Source: Bacillus sp. WMMC1349
GTDB lineage: Bacteria; Bacillota; Bacilli; Bacillales; Bacillaceae
Assembly: GCF_013155385.1 (NCBI RefSeq)
Contig: NZ_JABJUQ010000007.1
Span: 3,442,501 to 3,506,500, forward strand
DNA: 64,000 nucleotides
Reading direction: 5' to 3'
Part shown: positions 32,754 to 42,461 of the stretch, one piece after another
Layout of the letters: each line of letters opens with the position of its first letter
Numbering within the stretch: position 1 is the first letter of the stretch
The notes under the pieces: generated by a model
What the model was told of the DNA's origin: nothing
Seen by the model: only the letters and a program-made list of their open reading frames with translations
Databases searched by the model: none
Program-made: the position numbers and the translations under genes

Positions 32754-33687
32754 GCAGATTGGGCATTTGATTGCCTATGAATTACTTCATTTTCAAGGCC
32801 GGCTTGGAGAAACGGTTCAGTTTTTTGTAATGGATATCACTAAAATTGCGGTTTTATTAGCCATCATGGTATTTGTGATTAGCTATATCCGTTCGTTTTT
32901 CCCAGTAGAGTCCGTTCGAAACTATTTAACAGGCAAGAAAAAAGCGGTCGGTTATCTCGGAGCGGCCGGTCTCGGCGTACTGTCACCATACTGCTCCTGC
33001 TCAACAATTCCGTTTTTCATCGGTTTTGTTGAAGCTGGTATTCCGCTGGGGATCACCTTTACATTTCTTGTCACATCGCCGATTGTTAACGAAGTATCAC
33101 TTGTATTACTTGTCTCGATGTTCGGTTTCAAAGTAGCGGTCTTATACGTTTTAGCCGGTATCACAGTCGCATTGTTGGCTGGTCTTTTGATTGAGAAACT
33201 GCACCTTGAGAAATATGTTCAAGAGTATGTCTATCAAATTAAACAGACCGAGGCGGCGACAGTTGTTAAGTTATCACACATTGACCGCCTCAAATTCGCT
33301 CTTGAAAATGTCTGGTCTGTGATCAAAAAAACTGGTCCGTACCTTCTGATTGGGATTGGCATTGCGGCCGGTCTTCACGGCTATATACCTACAGATTTCA
33401 TTATCAGTTTCGCTGGTGACAGCTGGTACTCGCCAATCGTCGCAACACTTATCGGGGTTCCGCTATATTCCAATGCGATCGGGACACTTCCAATCATCGA
33501 GGTCCTTGTCGCTAAAGGAATGTCAATGGGGACAGCTCTCGCTTTTATGATGTCGACAGTTGCATTATCAGTACCAGAAGGCATCTTACTTAGCCGTGTC
33601 CTCAAAAAAGAACTTGTCATGATCTTTTTCGGAATCGTCTCCGCAGGCATTATTTTAATCGGGTATTTATTTCATTTCATACTTTAG
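32746..33687 (+). CDS. UPF0718/YraQ-family permease
   Basis: Integral membrane protein of 313 aa with about eight helices. Two repeated halves carry the family motifs LSPYCSCSTIPFFIGFVEAGIPLG and GVPLYSNAIGTLPIIEVLVAKGMSMG. The Cys-Ser-Cys in the first motif and family members such as ArsP suggest export of an organo-arsenical or another soft-metal thiol complex. The true substrate is unknown. Coupled to the ArsR-like regulator upstream and the redox protein downstream. Confidence 0.87.
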   Translation: MFEQIGHLIAYELLHFQGRLGETVQFFVMDITKIAVLLAIMVFVISYIRSFFPVESVRNYLTGKKKAVGYLGAAGLGVLSPYCSCSTIPFFIGFVEAGIPLGITFTFLVTSPIVNEVSLVLLVSMFGFKVAVLYVLAGITVALLAGLLIEKLHLEKYVQEYVYQIKQTEAATVVKLSHIDRLKFALENVWSVIKKTGPYLLIGIGIAAGLHGYIPTDFIISFAGDSWYSPIVATLIGVPLYSNAIGTLPIIEVLVAKGMSMGTALAFMMSTVALSVPEGILLSRVLKKELVMIFFGIVSAGIILIGYLFHFIL

Positions 33688-33699
33688 AGGAGGATTTAC

Positions 33700-33927
33700 A
33701 TGAATATTAAAATTTTAGGAACAGGTTGCAGGAATTGTCAGACACTTGAACAAAATGTCCGGAAAGCACTCGATCAGTCCGGCAAAGAGGCAGAAATCGA
33801 AAAAGTAACAGATATTCAAGAGATCATCTCTTATGGTGTGATGAGTACGCCGGGCATTGTGATCGATGGAGAAGTGAAATCAACAGGGCGTGTTCTATCA
33901 CCATCAGCGATTGTGAAGTTGTTTTAA
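33700..33927 (+). CDS. Small thioredoxin-fold redox protein
   Basis: 75-aa protein of the glutaredoxin-like MTH895/TM0996 type (redox-active disulfide protein 2). The CxxC active site is GTGCRNCQTLEQNV near residue 10, with the cis-Pro loop VMSTPGIVIDGEV. It lies 12 bp after the permease with its own AGGAGG. Such proteins are often next to YraQ permeases and may deliver electrons or metal to the transporter (inference). Confidence 0.88.
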   Translation: MNIKILGTGCRNCQTLEQNVRKALDQSGKEAEIEKVTDIQEIISYGVMSTPGIVIDGEVKSTGRVLSPSAIVKLF

Positions 33928-33990
33928 ACTGTCTTTCTGGGGCTTGTCATAAAATCAATCTATTGTGTCATATTTACCTAAAAAGCAAAC

Positions 33991-34383
33991 TTATGAAGAG
34001 GTTTTGGGCTTTCTTTGAAGAAAAACAGAATCCCAAAACCAATAAATGAAAGCAAGAACAAAGCTAAAAATATAAAGCATAGGCTCCGTCAAATTATACC
34101 ACCTATAACTATTTAATAAGACTAATAAGGTTGCACAGACTGCAAAAGAGACGATGAAGTAAGTCACTAAATGCCAACGAGAAAATTTTTTAGGTTTGCG
34201 ATTGACGAAAATTTGAACAGGAGTAGCAAACAGGACGTAACCAACTAACATAAACGTACTTATCACAGGAGCTGGTGAAAAACCATACGTTTCAAAGTGC
34301 ATGAAGATGTAAACCATTGTTGCTGAAAAAACAGAAAAAGCCACCACGCAAATATAGCCCAGTAAGATGCTTAATCCATGCAT
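33991..34383 (-). CDS. Hypothetical four-helix membrane protein
   Basis: 130 aa with four hydrophobic segments (about residues 4-28, 38-60, 73-93 and 102-120) and a basic C-terminus (QRKPKTSS). No recognised domain. The ATG at 34381-34383 follows AGGAGG. The first 20 codons are repeated at 35172-35237 as a truncated copy. It lies convergent to the ArsR/permease/redox trio; no functional link is visible. Confidence 0.65.
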   Translation of the reverse strand: MHGLSILLGYICVVAFSVFSATMVYIFMHFETYGFSPAPVISTFMLVGYVLFATPVQIFVNRKPKKFSRWHLVTYFIVSFAVCATLLVLLNSYRWYNLTEPMLYIFSFVLAFIYWFWDSVFLQRKPKTSS

Positions 34384-34667
34384 GATTAAACCTCCTGTGA
34401 TTTATGGTTTGTTGCTCCTAATCTGAACCCATCTTAGTGGATTCTTTGCCAATAAGTTTTTGAAAAAAAGATTGCTTCATCTAGAAAAAACTGCTTTGAC
34501 TTCTTTGCCGCTTAAAGTGACTGTTTCAACATTGTAAATTTAGTCAATCTTTTTTTCCCCTTTGAACAAGTATGACACGTTTCATTCATCTGATTCACAT
34601 GAGTTAAAGGGTAATGGAGCCATCATCACCACTGTGATTAAAGCGTATAAAAGATACGCTTTAAAAC
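34384..34667. other. Intergenic region with one hairpin
   Basis: About 280 bp between two minus-strand small membrane protein genes. AAAGCGTAT-AAAAG-ATACGCTTT at 34640-34662 is a 9-bp hairpin directly after the 34668 gene and probably ends its transcript, although the U-run is short. The rest should hold the promoter of the 33991 gene; no clear boxes were picked out. Confidence 0.5.
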
Positions 34668-34925
34668 CTATTTGTTTGACCAAACATCTTCGAATTTCCT
34701 ATAGATGAATCGAAGAACAAAACCCGAGATGACTCCGACACAAACAAACAGAATAGCGAAAATGAGGAACCCGATTGTAAACATTTGTTTTCCCTTTAAG
34801 GTGCCAAATAGAAGCCGACTTAGAACCATAATAAGAGCTATATTGGTGCTAATTAAAGGTAAGCGATTAACCCACCTGTTATAGTTCTTTCTTAGTTGGT
34901 CCTTTGTTAACTTTTTAGCAGCCAT
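34668..34925 (-). CDS. Hypothetical two-helix membrane protein
   Basis: 85 aa with a basic N-terminus (MAAKKLTKDQLRKNYNRW) and two hydrophobic helices (about residues 22-42 and 50-72). GGGAG lies eight bases before the ATG. No family recognised. The coding potential rests on the binding site, the amphipathic layout and a clean hairpin after the stop. Confidence 0.6.
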   Translation of the reverse strand: MAAKKLTKDQLRKNYNRWVNRLPLISTNIALIMVLSRLLFGTLKGKQMFTIGFLIFAILFVCVGVISGFVLRFIYRKFEDVWSNK

Positions 34926-35171
34926 TTCAAATCACTCCCAAAATAGTATAACATAGCACTTTATACGTTTAAATGGGTTTGTTGGGTTTATTTTGTAAAT
35001 ATGGTTTGCAAAACCTTATCAATTATCTATAATGAACATTATCTTTTGACACCTCTAGTTGAGAAGTTGATTTTACATCTGACCCTCTATTTTGAGGATT
35101 TTTGGGCATGAGAAACGATTTATAGGAGACCTGATCTGGAGGTCTTAAAAAATGGTGGATTAACAGTAAAT

Positions 35172-35237
35172 CTACGCTGATAAAACAGAAAAAGCCACCA
35201 CACATATATAGCCCAGTAAGATGCTTAATCCATGCAT
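35172..35237 (-). pseudogene. Truncated duplicate of the membrane protein at 33991-34383
   Basis: The minus strand from 35237 reads ATGCATGGATTAAGC and matches the first 20 codons of the 33991-34383 gene almost base for base, including the AGGTTTAATC upstream of the start. It then meets a TAG after 21 codons (MHGLSILLGYICVVAFSVLSA). Similarity stops at the same point, so this is a fragment left by duplication and deletion. The surrounding 34926-35276 has no other recognisable content. Confidence 0.8.
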
Positions 35238-35276
35238 GATTAAACCTCCATTTGTTGTACTTTCTTCCAACATAAC

Positions 35277-35311
35277 AAAATCCCTCATCCATTTGAAGTG
35301 GGTGAGGGATT
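35277..35311 (-). terminator. Terminator of argS
   Basis: On the minus strand AAATCCCTCA-loop-TGAGGGATTTTGTT, a 10-bp stem with U-rich tail, a few bases after the argS stop. Confidence 0.8.
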
Positions 35312-35316
35312 TATTC

Positions 35317-36987
35317 TTACATCTTTTCAGGTGCGGAAACACCAATCAATGTTAATGCATTATTTAATGTAATTTGGGTTGCTTTCATTAAAGCTAAGCG
35401 AGCCCGGCTTTTTTCTTCATCAGCCGGATCAAGAACTTTCTCAGCATTGTAAAAGCTATGAAGCACAGATGATAGCTCAAAAATATAGTTTGTCACACGG
35501 TGTGGAATTCTTTTCAAAGCAGCATCAGTAACTGCTTCAGGGAATCCACCGATCACTTTTAACAAATCATACTCTTTTTCAGAAGTAATTTTTGTTAGAT
35601 CAAGATTCCCTTCAAAAGAAAGCCCTTTTTCTTCACCTTGACGGAGCATACTGCAAATTCTCGCATGTGCATATTGTGCATAATAAACCGGATTTTCGTT
35701 TGATGACGAAACGGCAAGGTCAAGGTCAAAATCCATATGGGTATCAGCACTGCGCATCGCAAAGAAATAACGAACTGCGTCAAGACCGACCTCATCAATT
35801 AAATCACGCATTGTGACAGCTTTACCTGTTCGTTTGCTCATCTTCATTTTTTCACCGTTTTTGTATAGGTGGACGAGCTGGATAATCTCCACTTCAAGTG
35901 TGCCTTTTTTATGGCCGAGAGCTTCAATGGCTGCCTGCATCCGCGGAATATAACCGTGATGGTCTGCACCCCAAATATTAATTAATTTATCAAAGCCGCG
36001 GGCCAGCTTATCTTTATGATAGGCAATGTCTGGGAGGAGATACGTGTATGATCCGTCACTCTTAATTAAGACGCGGTCTTTGTCATCACCAAATGCTGTG
36101 GACCGAAACCATGTCGCGCCATCTTTTTCATAAATATGTCCTTTTTCCCGAAGGGTATCGAGCGCCTCATCAATTTTACCGTTTTGATAAAGTGATGTCT
36201 CTGAATACCAAACATCAAATGGTACCCGAAAATCTTCAAGATCTTCGCGAAGTTTTGCTAGTTCATACTTCAAGCCATATTCACGGAAAAATGCGAGACG
36301 CTCACTTTCTTCTTGATGAATAAAACGATCACCAAACTCTTCCGCAAGTTTTTGGCCAATTCCTTTAATATCTTCACCGCGATAGCCGTCTTCAGGCATC
36401 GGTTTCTCCTTGCCAAGCGCCTCAAAATAACGTACTTCAACTGATAAGGCAAGGTTGTTTATTTGATTACCAGCATCATTAATATAATATTCGCGACTGA
36501 CATCATAACCGGATTTCTCGAGAATATTACATAAGGAATCACCGACAGCTGCACCGCGGGCATGTCCTAAATGAAGATCCCCTGTCGGATTTGCAGACAC
36601 GAATTCGACCTGAACCTTCGCACCACCGCCAGTATTTGTTTCACCATACGCTTCTCCTGCTTGAAGCACAGCTGGAATCAGATTTGTTAAATACTGATTG
36701 TCCATATAAAAATTGATAAATCCAGGACCTGCAATCTCAAGCTTATCAATCGATGCTTTGCTTTTATCAAAGGATGTGACAATCTCTTCGGCTATGTTGC
36801 GAGGCGCTTTTTTGGCAATTTTCGCTAGCTGCATTGCCATATTGGTTGAAAAATCGCCATGTGACTTATCTTTTGGTACTTCTAACACGACCTCAGGAAT
36901 GTCGCTCACTTCAGCCAGTCCTGCTTTAATGACTGCTTCCTTGATTTCCTGTTTTAGCTTATCCTTTGTCTGTTCAACTATGTTCAT
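35317..36987 (-). CDS. argS: Arginyl-tRNA synthetase
   Basis: Class I synthetase charging tRNA-Arg, 556 aa as in B. subtilis. The N-terminal additional domain is followed by the HIGH motif ([20 protein letters not shown]), [15 protein letters not shown], and a C-terminal DALR anticodon-binding domain ([15 protein letters not shown]). ATG at 36985-36987 has AAGGAGG and overlaps the ywiB stop by 4 bp. Confidence 0.97.
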   Translation of the reverse strand: MNIVEQTKDKLKQEIKEAVIKAGLAEVSDIPEVVLEVPKDKSHGDFSTNMAMQLAKIAKKAPRNIAEEIVTSFDKSKASIDKLEIAGPGFINFYMDNQYLTNLIPAVLQAGEAYGETNTGGGAKVQVEFVSANPTGDLHLGHARGAAVGDSLCNILEKSGYDVSREYYINDAGNQINNLALSVEVRYFEALGKEKPMPEDGYRGEDIKGIGQKLAEEFGDRFIHQEESERLAFFREYGLKYELAKLREDLEDFRVPFDVWYSETSLYQNGKIDEALDTLREKGHIYEKDGATWFRSTAFGDDKDRVLIKSDGSYTYLLPDIAYHKDKLARGFDKLINIWGADHHGYIPRMQAAIEALGHKKGTLEVEIIQLVHLYKNGEKMKMSKRTGKAVTMRDLIDEVGLDAVRYFFAMRSADTHMDFDLDLAVSSSNENPVYYAQYAHARICSMLRQGEEKGLSFEGNLDLTKITSEKEYDLLKVIGGFPEAVTDAALKRIPHRVTNYIFELSSVLHSFYNAEKVLDPADEEKSRARLALMKATQITLNNALTLIGVSAPEKM

Positions 36988-37412
36988 GACTCATGTCCTC
37001 CTTGATACGAAATTGACATTTTATGTAAATGTCTTTGGTCTTGGCTGATGATCATATCATACAAAATATGAATATTTCCGTTTGAAGACTGCTGACTGAC
37101 CGATAATACCTTCGTATCAACCCCCAGTTCTAAACTGCCAAAAGGCATCTTATAACGGGTGGTCGTCCGACTTCCCGGCCTAAATCTTTGTTTCATTTTA
37201 ATCGCACCAGAACGCATAATCAAGACTTCATGTTCGCTTGCCTTGACAACCGTTTTAATCTTGCCCGCTTCATGTTCTTCTTCATATGAAAGATATATTT
37301 TATCTTTTTTCATATAATAAATTCCTGTTGTTTTGAATTCAATTGTTTCAGCATCTGCTCCTTCCTGAATAAGAGATTTTACATGAATGTTCACGGGCAT
37401 CTCCTGATCCAT
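36984..37412 (-). CDS. ywiB: DUF1934 family protein YwiB
   Basis: Small beta-barrel protein (lipocalin/DUF1934-like) of unknown function, 142 aa. Conserved parts are [22 protein letters not shown] and [26 protein letters not shown]. The ATG at 37410-37412 follows AAAGGATG; a second Met four codons in is also possible. Its stop overlaps the argS start (ATGA), so the two are translationally coupled, as in B. subtilis. Confidence 0.9.
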   Translation of the reverse strand: MDQEMPVNIHVKSLIQEGADAETIEFKTTGIYYMKKDKIYLSYEEEHEAGKIKTVVKASEHEVLIMRSGAIKMKQRFRPGSRTTTRYKMPFGSLELGVDTKVLSVSQQSSNGNIHILYDMIISQDQRHLHKMSISYQGGHES

Positions 37413-37514
37413 TCTGACACATCCTTTTTACAACCTTCTTAAGTACTATTTTCCCTTATATACATCTTAACAGAACAGCCTTGAAGATAAACAATTTTTC
37501 TAAAAAATGATGAA

Positions 37515-37542
37515 GAAAAAAGCCGTCCTAAAGAGGACAGCT
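37515..37542 (-). terminator. Terminator of speE-speB
   Basis: On the minus strand GCTGTCCT-CTTT-AGGACGGC followed by TTTTTTC, just after the speB stop. Confidence 0.85.
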
Positions 37543-37547
37543 CAGGG

Positions 37548-38420
37548 TTATTTTACCCAACCGAGCAGCATTTCTCGAATAAGCTTGCTTGCCGTATTTG
37601 CTGTTTGTTCAGAATGATCATAGATCGGCGCCACTTCAACTAAGTCTGCCCCGACGACATGAACATGAGACCGGGCAATTTCATGAATCGAAGCAAGCAA
37701 TTCTTTTGAAGTAATCCCTCCAGCATCGACCGTACCAGTTCCAGGTGCATGTGCTGGATCTAGGACATCGATGTCGATCGTGACATAGACCGGACGACCG
37801 CTGAGTTTCGGTAAAACTTGTTTAAGAGGCTCAAGTACTTCAAACTTGGAAATGTGCATACCGTTTTCTTTCGCCCATTCGAACTCCTCCTTCATTCCGG
37901 AACGAATCCCAAATGAAAAAATATGTTCAGGACCGATCAGTTCTGCCGCTTTACGGATCGGTGTTGAATGTGAAAGCGGCTCTCCTTCATAATCAACACG
38001 AAGATCTGTATGGGCATCCATATGGATGATAGCAAGATCGGGATATTTCTTATACATCGCTTTAATAACAGGCCATGAGACAAGGTGTTCGCCGCCTAAG
38101 CCAAGCGGAAACTTACCTTTTTCCAGAATGCTGTCAACATATGTTTCGATCAGCTCAAGACTGCGCTCTGGATTTCCGAAAGGCAGAGGTATGTCGCCAG
38201 CGTCAAAGAAATGAATCTCACCAAGCTCTCTATCTAAATAAGGACTGTATTCTTCAAGCCCGATCGATACTTCACGAATTCTCGCTGGGCCAAACCGGGA
38301 ACCTGGCCGATAGCTAACCGTCCAGTCCATCGGCATTCCGTAAAGAATGGCGTCAGCCTCTTCCCAATCAGGACGGCTTGCGATAAAAACTTTTCCAGAA
38401 TATGCTTCATCAAATCTCAT
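37548..38420 (-). CDS. speB: Agmatinase
   Basis: Hydrolyses agmatine to putrescine and urea. It is 290 aa, the B. subtilis length, from the ATG at 38418-38420 (MRFDEAYSGKVF) with GGAGG upstream. The binuclear Mn2+ site residues are visible in GGEHLVSWPV, IIHMDAHTDLR and VYVTIDIDVLDPAHAPGTG. It follows speE by about 50 bp, so putrescine and spermidine formation are encoded together. Confidence 0.96.
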   Translation of the reverse strand: MRFDEAYSGKVFIASRPDWEEADAILYGMPMDWTVSYRPGSRFGPARIREVSIGLEEYSPYLDRELGEIHFFDAGDIPLPFGNPERSLELIETYVDSILEKGKFPLGLGGEHLVSWPVIKAMYKKYPDLAIIHMDAHTDLRVDYEGEPLSHSTPIRKAAELIGPEHIFSFGIRSGMKEEFEWAKENGMHISKFEVLEPLKQVLPKLSGRPVYVTIDIDVLDPAHAPGTGTVDAGGITSKELLASIHEIARSHVHVVGADLVEVAPIYDHSEQTANTASKLIREMLLGWVK

Positions 38421-38471
38421 CGATCTGCCTCCTCGAAAAAAGCGCAGAACCACTGCCTGCGCAAGTTATTT

Positions 38472-39302
38472 TTATTTGATTAAATCACCAACGAACTTAG
38501 GTAACACGAATGCCGCTTGATGAATCTCTTTTGTATAGTATTTTGTATCAATATCAAAGAAACGGCTCTCTTCCACTTGTAGCGGATCGTATTTTTTCGA
38601 ACCGATCGTAAACGTCCATAATCCACTTGGATATGTAGGGATATTCGCCAAATATAGTTTTGTAATTGGAAAAATTTCTTTCACATCACGCTGAACATTT
38701 GTGATCAACTCAGGCGTAAACCAAGGATTATCTGTCTGAGCAACAAAAATACCATCTTCTTTTAAAGCCTTGGCAATTCCAGCATAGAAACCTTTTGTAA
38801 ATAGGTTGACAGCTGGACCGACTGGCTCTGTAGAATCCACCATAATGACATCATATTGATTTTCCGATTTGGCAATGTGCATGAAACCGTCATCCACTTT
38901 CACTTCAACACGTGGATCATCAAGTTTACCAGCAATAGACGGCAAAAACTTCTTCGAGTATTCGATCACTTTGCCATCGATATCAACAAGTGTTGCTTTT
39001 TTGACGCTCGGGTGTTTTAAGACTTCACGAATGACGCCGCCGTCACCGCCGCCGACAACAAGCACTTGCTCAGGATTTGGGTGTGTAAACAATGGAACAT
39101 GGGCCACCATTTCATGATAGACAAACTCATCTTTTTCAGAGGTCATCACCATGCCATCTAAAAACAGCATATTGCCAAACTCTTCTGTCTCCGCCATTTC
39201 AAGTTTTTGAAAGTCTGTTTGTTCTGTATGTAAAGTCTTGTTGATTTTCATTGTAATTCCGAAATTCTTCGTTTGTTTCTCTGTATACCAAAGTCCGCTC
39301 AC
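38472..39302 (-). CDS. speE: Spermidine synthase
   Basis: Transfers aminopropyl from decarboxylated SAM to putrescine, the product of SpeB. It is 276 aa, as in B. subtilis. SAM-site motifs are [32 protein letters not shown] and [13 protein letters not shown]. The start is a GTG at 39300-39302 with AGGAAG eight bases upstream. First gene of the speE-speB operon, divergent from the ABC cluster. Confidence 0.96.
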   Translation of the reverse strand: MSGLWYTEKQTKNFGITMKINKTLHTEQTDFQKLEMAETEEFGNMLFLDGMVMTSEKDEFVYHEMVAHVPLFTHPNPEQVLVVGGGDGGVIREVLKHPSVKKATLVDIDGKVIEYSKKFLPSIAGKLDDPRVEVKVDDGFMHIAKSENQYDVIMVDSTEPVGPAVNLFTKGFYAGIAKALKEDGIFVAQTDNPWFTPELITNVQRDVKEIFPITKLYLANIPTYPSGLWTFTIGSKKYDPLQVEESRFFDIDTKYYTKEIHQAAFVLPKFVGDLIK

Positions 39303-39622
39303 AGCGTCATCTTCCTTTCGTCATCAACTAGATGTCCACTTATTTTTCACTTTAAAAACGTTGTTTATTCCAAGGAAAAAGTATAGAGGAATTGCAGGGT
39401 ATTGTAAAGATTGGAGTAAAAAAATAAGATTTTCTTTTTTTATAAATTTTCCATAACCATTTGCTTTTTAACGACGTCCACTTATTATAAGAAAGTATTC
39501 CCAAGAAGAGAAAGGAATGGTTTTTAAACAGGATAAAAGATGTGTGAAAACTATATTTCACATCCACTTGTTTACTTTTAGGTTTAAAAAGACATATACT
39601 CTATTTTGAAAGGAACACAATC
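39303..39622. other. Divergent intergenic region, speE / ABC transporter
   Basis: 320 bp holding promoters for both sides. For the plus strand TTTACT (39571-39576) and TATACT (39595-39600), 18 bp apart, are a plausible sigma-A promoter 23 bp before the first transporter gene. A hairpin (GATGTGTGAAA-ACTATA-TTTCACATC, about 39539-39563) lies just upstream of it. No coding sequence is called here. Confidence 0.5.
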
Positions 39623-40402
39623 ATGCAAATGAATCATTTTTTTCTGCAAGTCAAACAACTGAAATCATATTCATTAATAGCTATTATTTTATTGTTCCCT
39701 TTAACCATTACAATGTTGGAATTTAATCATGGACTTGTTGGGACAGGAATCAATGCTGTATTATTCCATGCATATTTAAGTTCTTTTGATGCTTCTCCAT
39801 TGGTATTTTCGCTGCTCATTATTTTACTTGTATCAGAACTGTTAGCAAGAGAATGGCTAAGCGATTTGCGAGTGTGGAGCATGATGCGAATCGGCTATAC
39901 ACCATACATGCTCAGAAAAATATCTTTCACGTTAGCGTGTGTATGTTTATACATACTTATAGGAGACTTATTATCACTGCTTTTTTTAGGTACGGTTCAT
40001 GGCTTTCAATGGACATCAGATCCATTAGTTATTGCTGAAGGCTTAAATGGCATTTTCGGACCATTTCTTACAATGCTGGTGCTGGTCATCATTCAAATGT
40101 TGCAAGCTGTTGGATATGCCCTCTGCTCACTGTGGATTCTGCAAATGGCTAAACGACTTTGGGAAACGATTGTTTATCCGTTTATACTGATTGTCATTTT
40201 ACCTATTCTATTATTTTATTTTTCGATTCTCCCTGAGAAATGGGTACCATTATCCATCCCTGAGTTTGTTCTTTACGATCATGGAAATGGATGGAAGTCG
40301 CTTGGGATTAATCTGGCTGTATTGCTTTCAACTATCGCTGTTTATGGTTTCTTACTGTTCATAACGTTATTTTACAAAAAAAGAAAGGGGCTTGTACGAT
40401 GA
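39623..40402 (+). CDS. ABC-2 type transporter membrane protein A
   Basis: 259 aa, about six hydrophobic helices, no recognised motif beyond a general ABC-2 permease layout. AAAGGA lies before the ATG. The stop overlaps the ATPase start by 4 bp. First of four coupled genes (three membrane proteins and one ATPase). The layout recalls exporters for peptide antibiotics or self-protection, but no substrate can be named. Confidence 0.75.
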   Translation: MQMNHFFLQVKQLKSYSLIAIILLFPLTITMLEFNHGLVGTGINAVLFHAYLSSFDASPLVFSLLIILLVSELLAREWLSDLRVWSMMRIGYTPYMLRKISFTLACVCLYILIGDLLSLLFLGTVHGFQWTSDPLVIAEGLNGIFGPFLTMLVLVIIQMLQAVGYALCSLWILQMAKRLWETIVYPFILIVILPILLFYFSILPEKWVPLSIPEFVLYDHGNGWKSLGINLAVLLSTIAVYGFLLFITLFYKKRKGLVR

Positions 40403-41037
40403 TTGTAGAAATTCGCAGCGTACAAAAGCGCTTTAGAGGAAAACGTGTATTAGAAGATGTCAATCTTACAATCAATGAGAAAGAGATCGTCGGAATTGTC
40501 GGTGGCAATGGTTCAGGTAAAACAACCATTCTCAGACTTTTGGCAGGCTTAATGTATGCCGATCGCGGCGATGTTATGGTTCATGGCGAAACACTCAAAA
40601 AAGGCCAGTTTCCTGGAAACATCGGCTTACTGATTGAGACACCCAGGTTTATCGACCGTTTATCAGGTTATGACAACCTGAAAATGTTGGCTGATCTAAA
40701 AGGTGAAATAGGGAATCCGGAGATTCGTGCTACGATGGAAAAATTGAAACTAGATCCTGATTTAAAAGATGGTGTTAAAACGTATTCACTTGGGATGAAT
40801 CAACGGTTAGGTCTAACACAAGTGTTTATGGAGAAACCGAAATTACTGTTGCTTGATGAACCGACAAACGCGCTTGATGAAGATAGTAAAAAGCGCTTTG
40901 AAGAAATGCTTTTTGAAGCGCGGGAGCAAGGGGCAGGTGTTGCACTCGTTTCACATCATAAGGAAGAAGTTCAGCGATTATGTGATCGAGTTTATATGCT
41001 TGAAGAAGGTGTTTTAAAGGAAGTTCAGACTGTATGA
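40399..41037 (+). CDS. ABC transporter ATP-binding protein
   Basis: Short nucleotide-binding subunit, 212 aa. Walker A is IVGGNGSGKTTILRLL, Walker B LLLLDEPTNALDEDS, and the switch His is in ALVSHHKEE. The signature motif is YSLGMNQRLGL in place of LSGGQ, a variant common in ABC-2 exporters of the lantibiotic-immunity or drug-resistance group. Overlaps its neighbours by 4 bp on both sides. Confidence 0.93.
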   Translation: MIVEIRSVQKRFRGKRVLEDVNLTINEKEIVGIVGGNGSGKTTILRLLAGLMYADRGDVMVHGETLKKGQFPGNIGLLIETPRFIDRLSGYDNLKMLADLKGEIGNPEIRATMEKLKLDPDLKDGVKTYSLGMNQRLGLTQVFMEKPKLLLLDEPTNALDEDSKKRFEEMLFEAREQGAGVALVSHHKEEVQRLCDRVYMLEEGVLKEVQTV

Positions 41038-41798
41038 TCAAACACGTTATAAAACTGCATATGATAAAACGTTGGAAAAGACTTTTATTGGCATTTTTGC
41101 TTGCTGGAGGAGCAATTGTTGTTTTTGAGCCGGTTTATTTCCCAAATACAAATACACCTTCTTTGCTAGACTGGCTCTTGGAAATCAGCGGTTCCCTGCT
41201 GGTCATTCCATTTTTTAGCGGGCTGATTTTAACACTGCTTTGTTTTGACACAACACAATGGTTGTGGACGCCGTTCGGCACAGCTTCATTGGCGCGGCTC
41301 AAGAAACGTAGCACATTGTTTTGGAGCTATCTTGCCTTAGGAACAGCAATTGCGACCTATGTCGTGATCATTTTACTATTTTGGAGTATTGTGATTGGTT
41401 ATTTTAAATTTGATGGTTTTGCTGAAACAAATACCCACCCGTTTTTTCAATTAACAGCATCATCTTTTTGGTTTGTTGTCTCCCGCTGGTTTATTGTTTG
41501 GTGGTCATTTTGCTTCATCATCTTTTTAGGTTTTGCAGGTGCTTTTCTAACGAAAAAAGTGCTTATCGCATTCTCCTTATCTTTAGGGTGGTCATTTGCT
41601 GTATTAGCCCTTTTCAAATCGAACATCTTTATGAAAGGATTTCTACCTGGGGAAGGAATGATATTAGGAGTTCATGCAAATGGAACCTCACCTTTATTGA
41701 TTATGTCTGCAACTGAATGTGCAGTTCTGATCTTGGTGTTTGTGTTTTATCAAATTGTGATTCAAACAACCCTCGTCATGCCAAGAACTGAACGATGA
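41034..41798 (+). CDS. ABC-2 type transporter membrane protein B
   Basis: 254 aa with about six hydrophobic helices and short polar loops (TTQWLWTPFGTASLARLKKRST between helices two and three). No recognised family motif. The 4-bp overlap with both neighbours argues that it is part of the same complex. Confidence 0.72.
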   Translation: MIKHVIKLHMIKRWKRLLLAFLLAGGAIVVFEPVYFPNTNTPSLLDWLLEISGSLLVIPFFSGLILTLLCFDTTQWLWTPFGTASLARLKKRSTLFWSYLALGTAIATYVVIILLFWSIVIGYFKFDGFAETNTHPFFQLTASSFWFVVSRWFIVWWSFCFIIFLGFAGAFLTKKVLIAFSLSLGWSFAVLALFKSNIFMKGFLPGEGMILGVHANGTSPLLIMSATECAVLILVFVFYQIVIQTTLVMPRTER

Positions 41799-42421
41799 AA
41801 AAAATTGATGTTCTCTGGTTATTGTCCGGCACGATCTCATTGCGGCTTAAACAATCACTTGATTTATCAATGTGGAAAAATGAAGGTGTTCAAGTCAACA
41901 TAGCACATGTGTTGACGAACAACACTTTAGTTGATTCTGTCTTATGGATCGCTTTTTCTATGTTTGGTGCTCTGTTTGTTTTAAGCAAGATTTTAGATTT
42001 ACGAGAACTGTACCCATTACTTCCCGGCCGCATAACATCACGCACAAGATTGATCAGGAAAGAAATTGTGATGGTCTGCTGGCGAACTGCTGGCTATGTC
42101 CTCCTATCTTTTTTAATACTAGTCTGGAATGGCAACTTTACTGCTGGCACAACGTTTTCACTTCTATATGCTTGGATGTCTCTCAGCTTTTTAGTGAGCC
42201 TATTACTTATTCTAGAAAACAGATTTGGTATTTGGCTGATGTTGCTGATTATTTCAACGATATCGCCACTTTCATCATATCTTCCATGGATGTATGGACA
42301 AGCCTACAACTTCTGGCAATCTGGAACAGCCCTCATCCATACAAGTGTCATTCTGGCTTTGTCATTTGCTCTCATCTTGATGTATATGATCAAAATGAAG
42401 CGTGCGGACTTAAGGTTTTAA
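41795..42421 (+). CDS. ABC-2 type transporter membrane protein C
   Basis: 208 aa, five or six hydrophobic helices, ending in a basic tail (YMIKMKRADLRF). Starts within the stop of the previous gene (ATGA). Three separate membrane subunits for one ATPase is more than a minimal exporter needs, so one may be a regulatory or accessory component. A repeat element follows 40 bp after the stop. Confidence 0.7.
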   Translation: MKKIDVLWLLSGTISLRLKQSLDLSMWKNEGVQVNIAHVLTNNTLVDSVLWIAFSMFGALFVLSKILDLRELYPLLPGRITSRTRLIRKEIVMVCWRTAGYVLLSFLILVWNGNFTAGTTFSLLYAWMSLSFLVSLLLILENRFGIWLMLLIISTISPLSSYLPWMYGQAYNFWQSGTALIHTSVILALSFALILMYMIKMKRADLRF

Positions 42422-42461
42422 TCTTTAGATCACTTAGACTAAAAAAGAAAATCATCAACCC

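Noticed and set aside
35023..35292. 89-codon minus-strand open frame in the gap before argS
   Set aside because: It runs in another frame through the duplicated membrane-protein fragment and the argS terminator and has no ribosome binding site.
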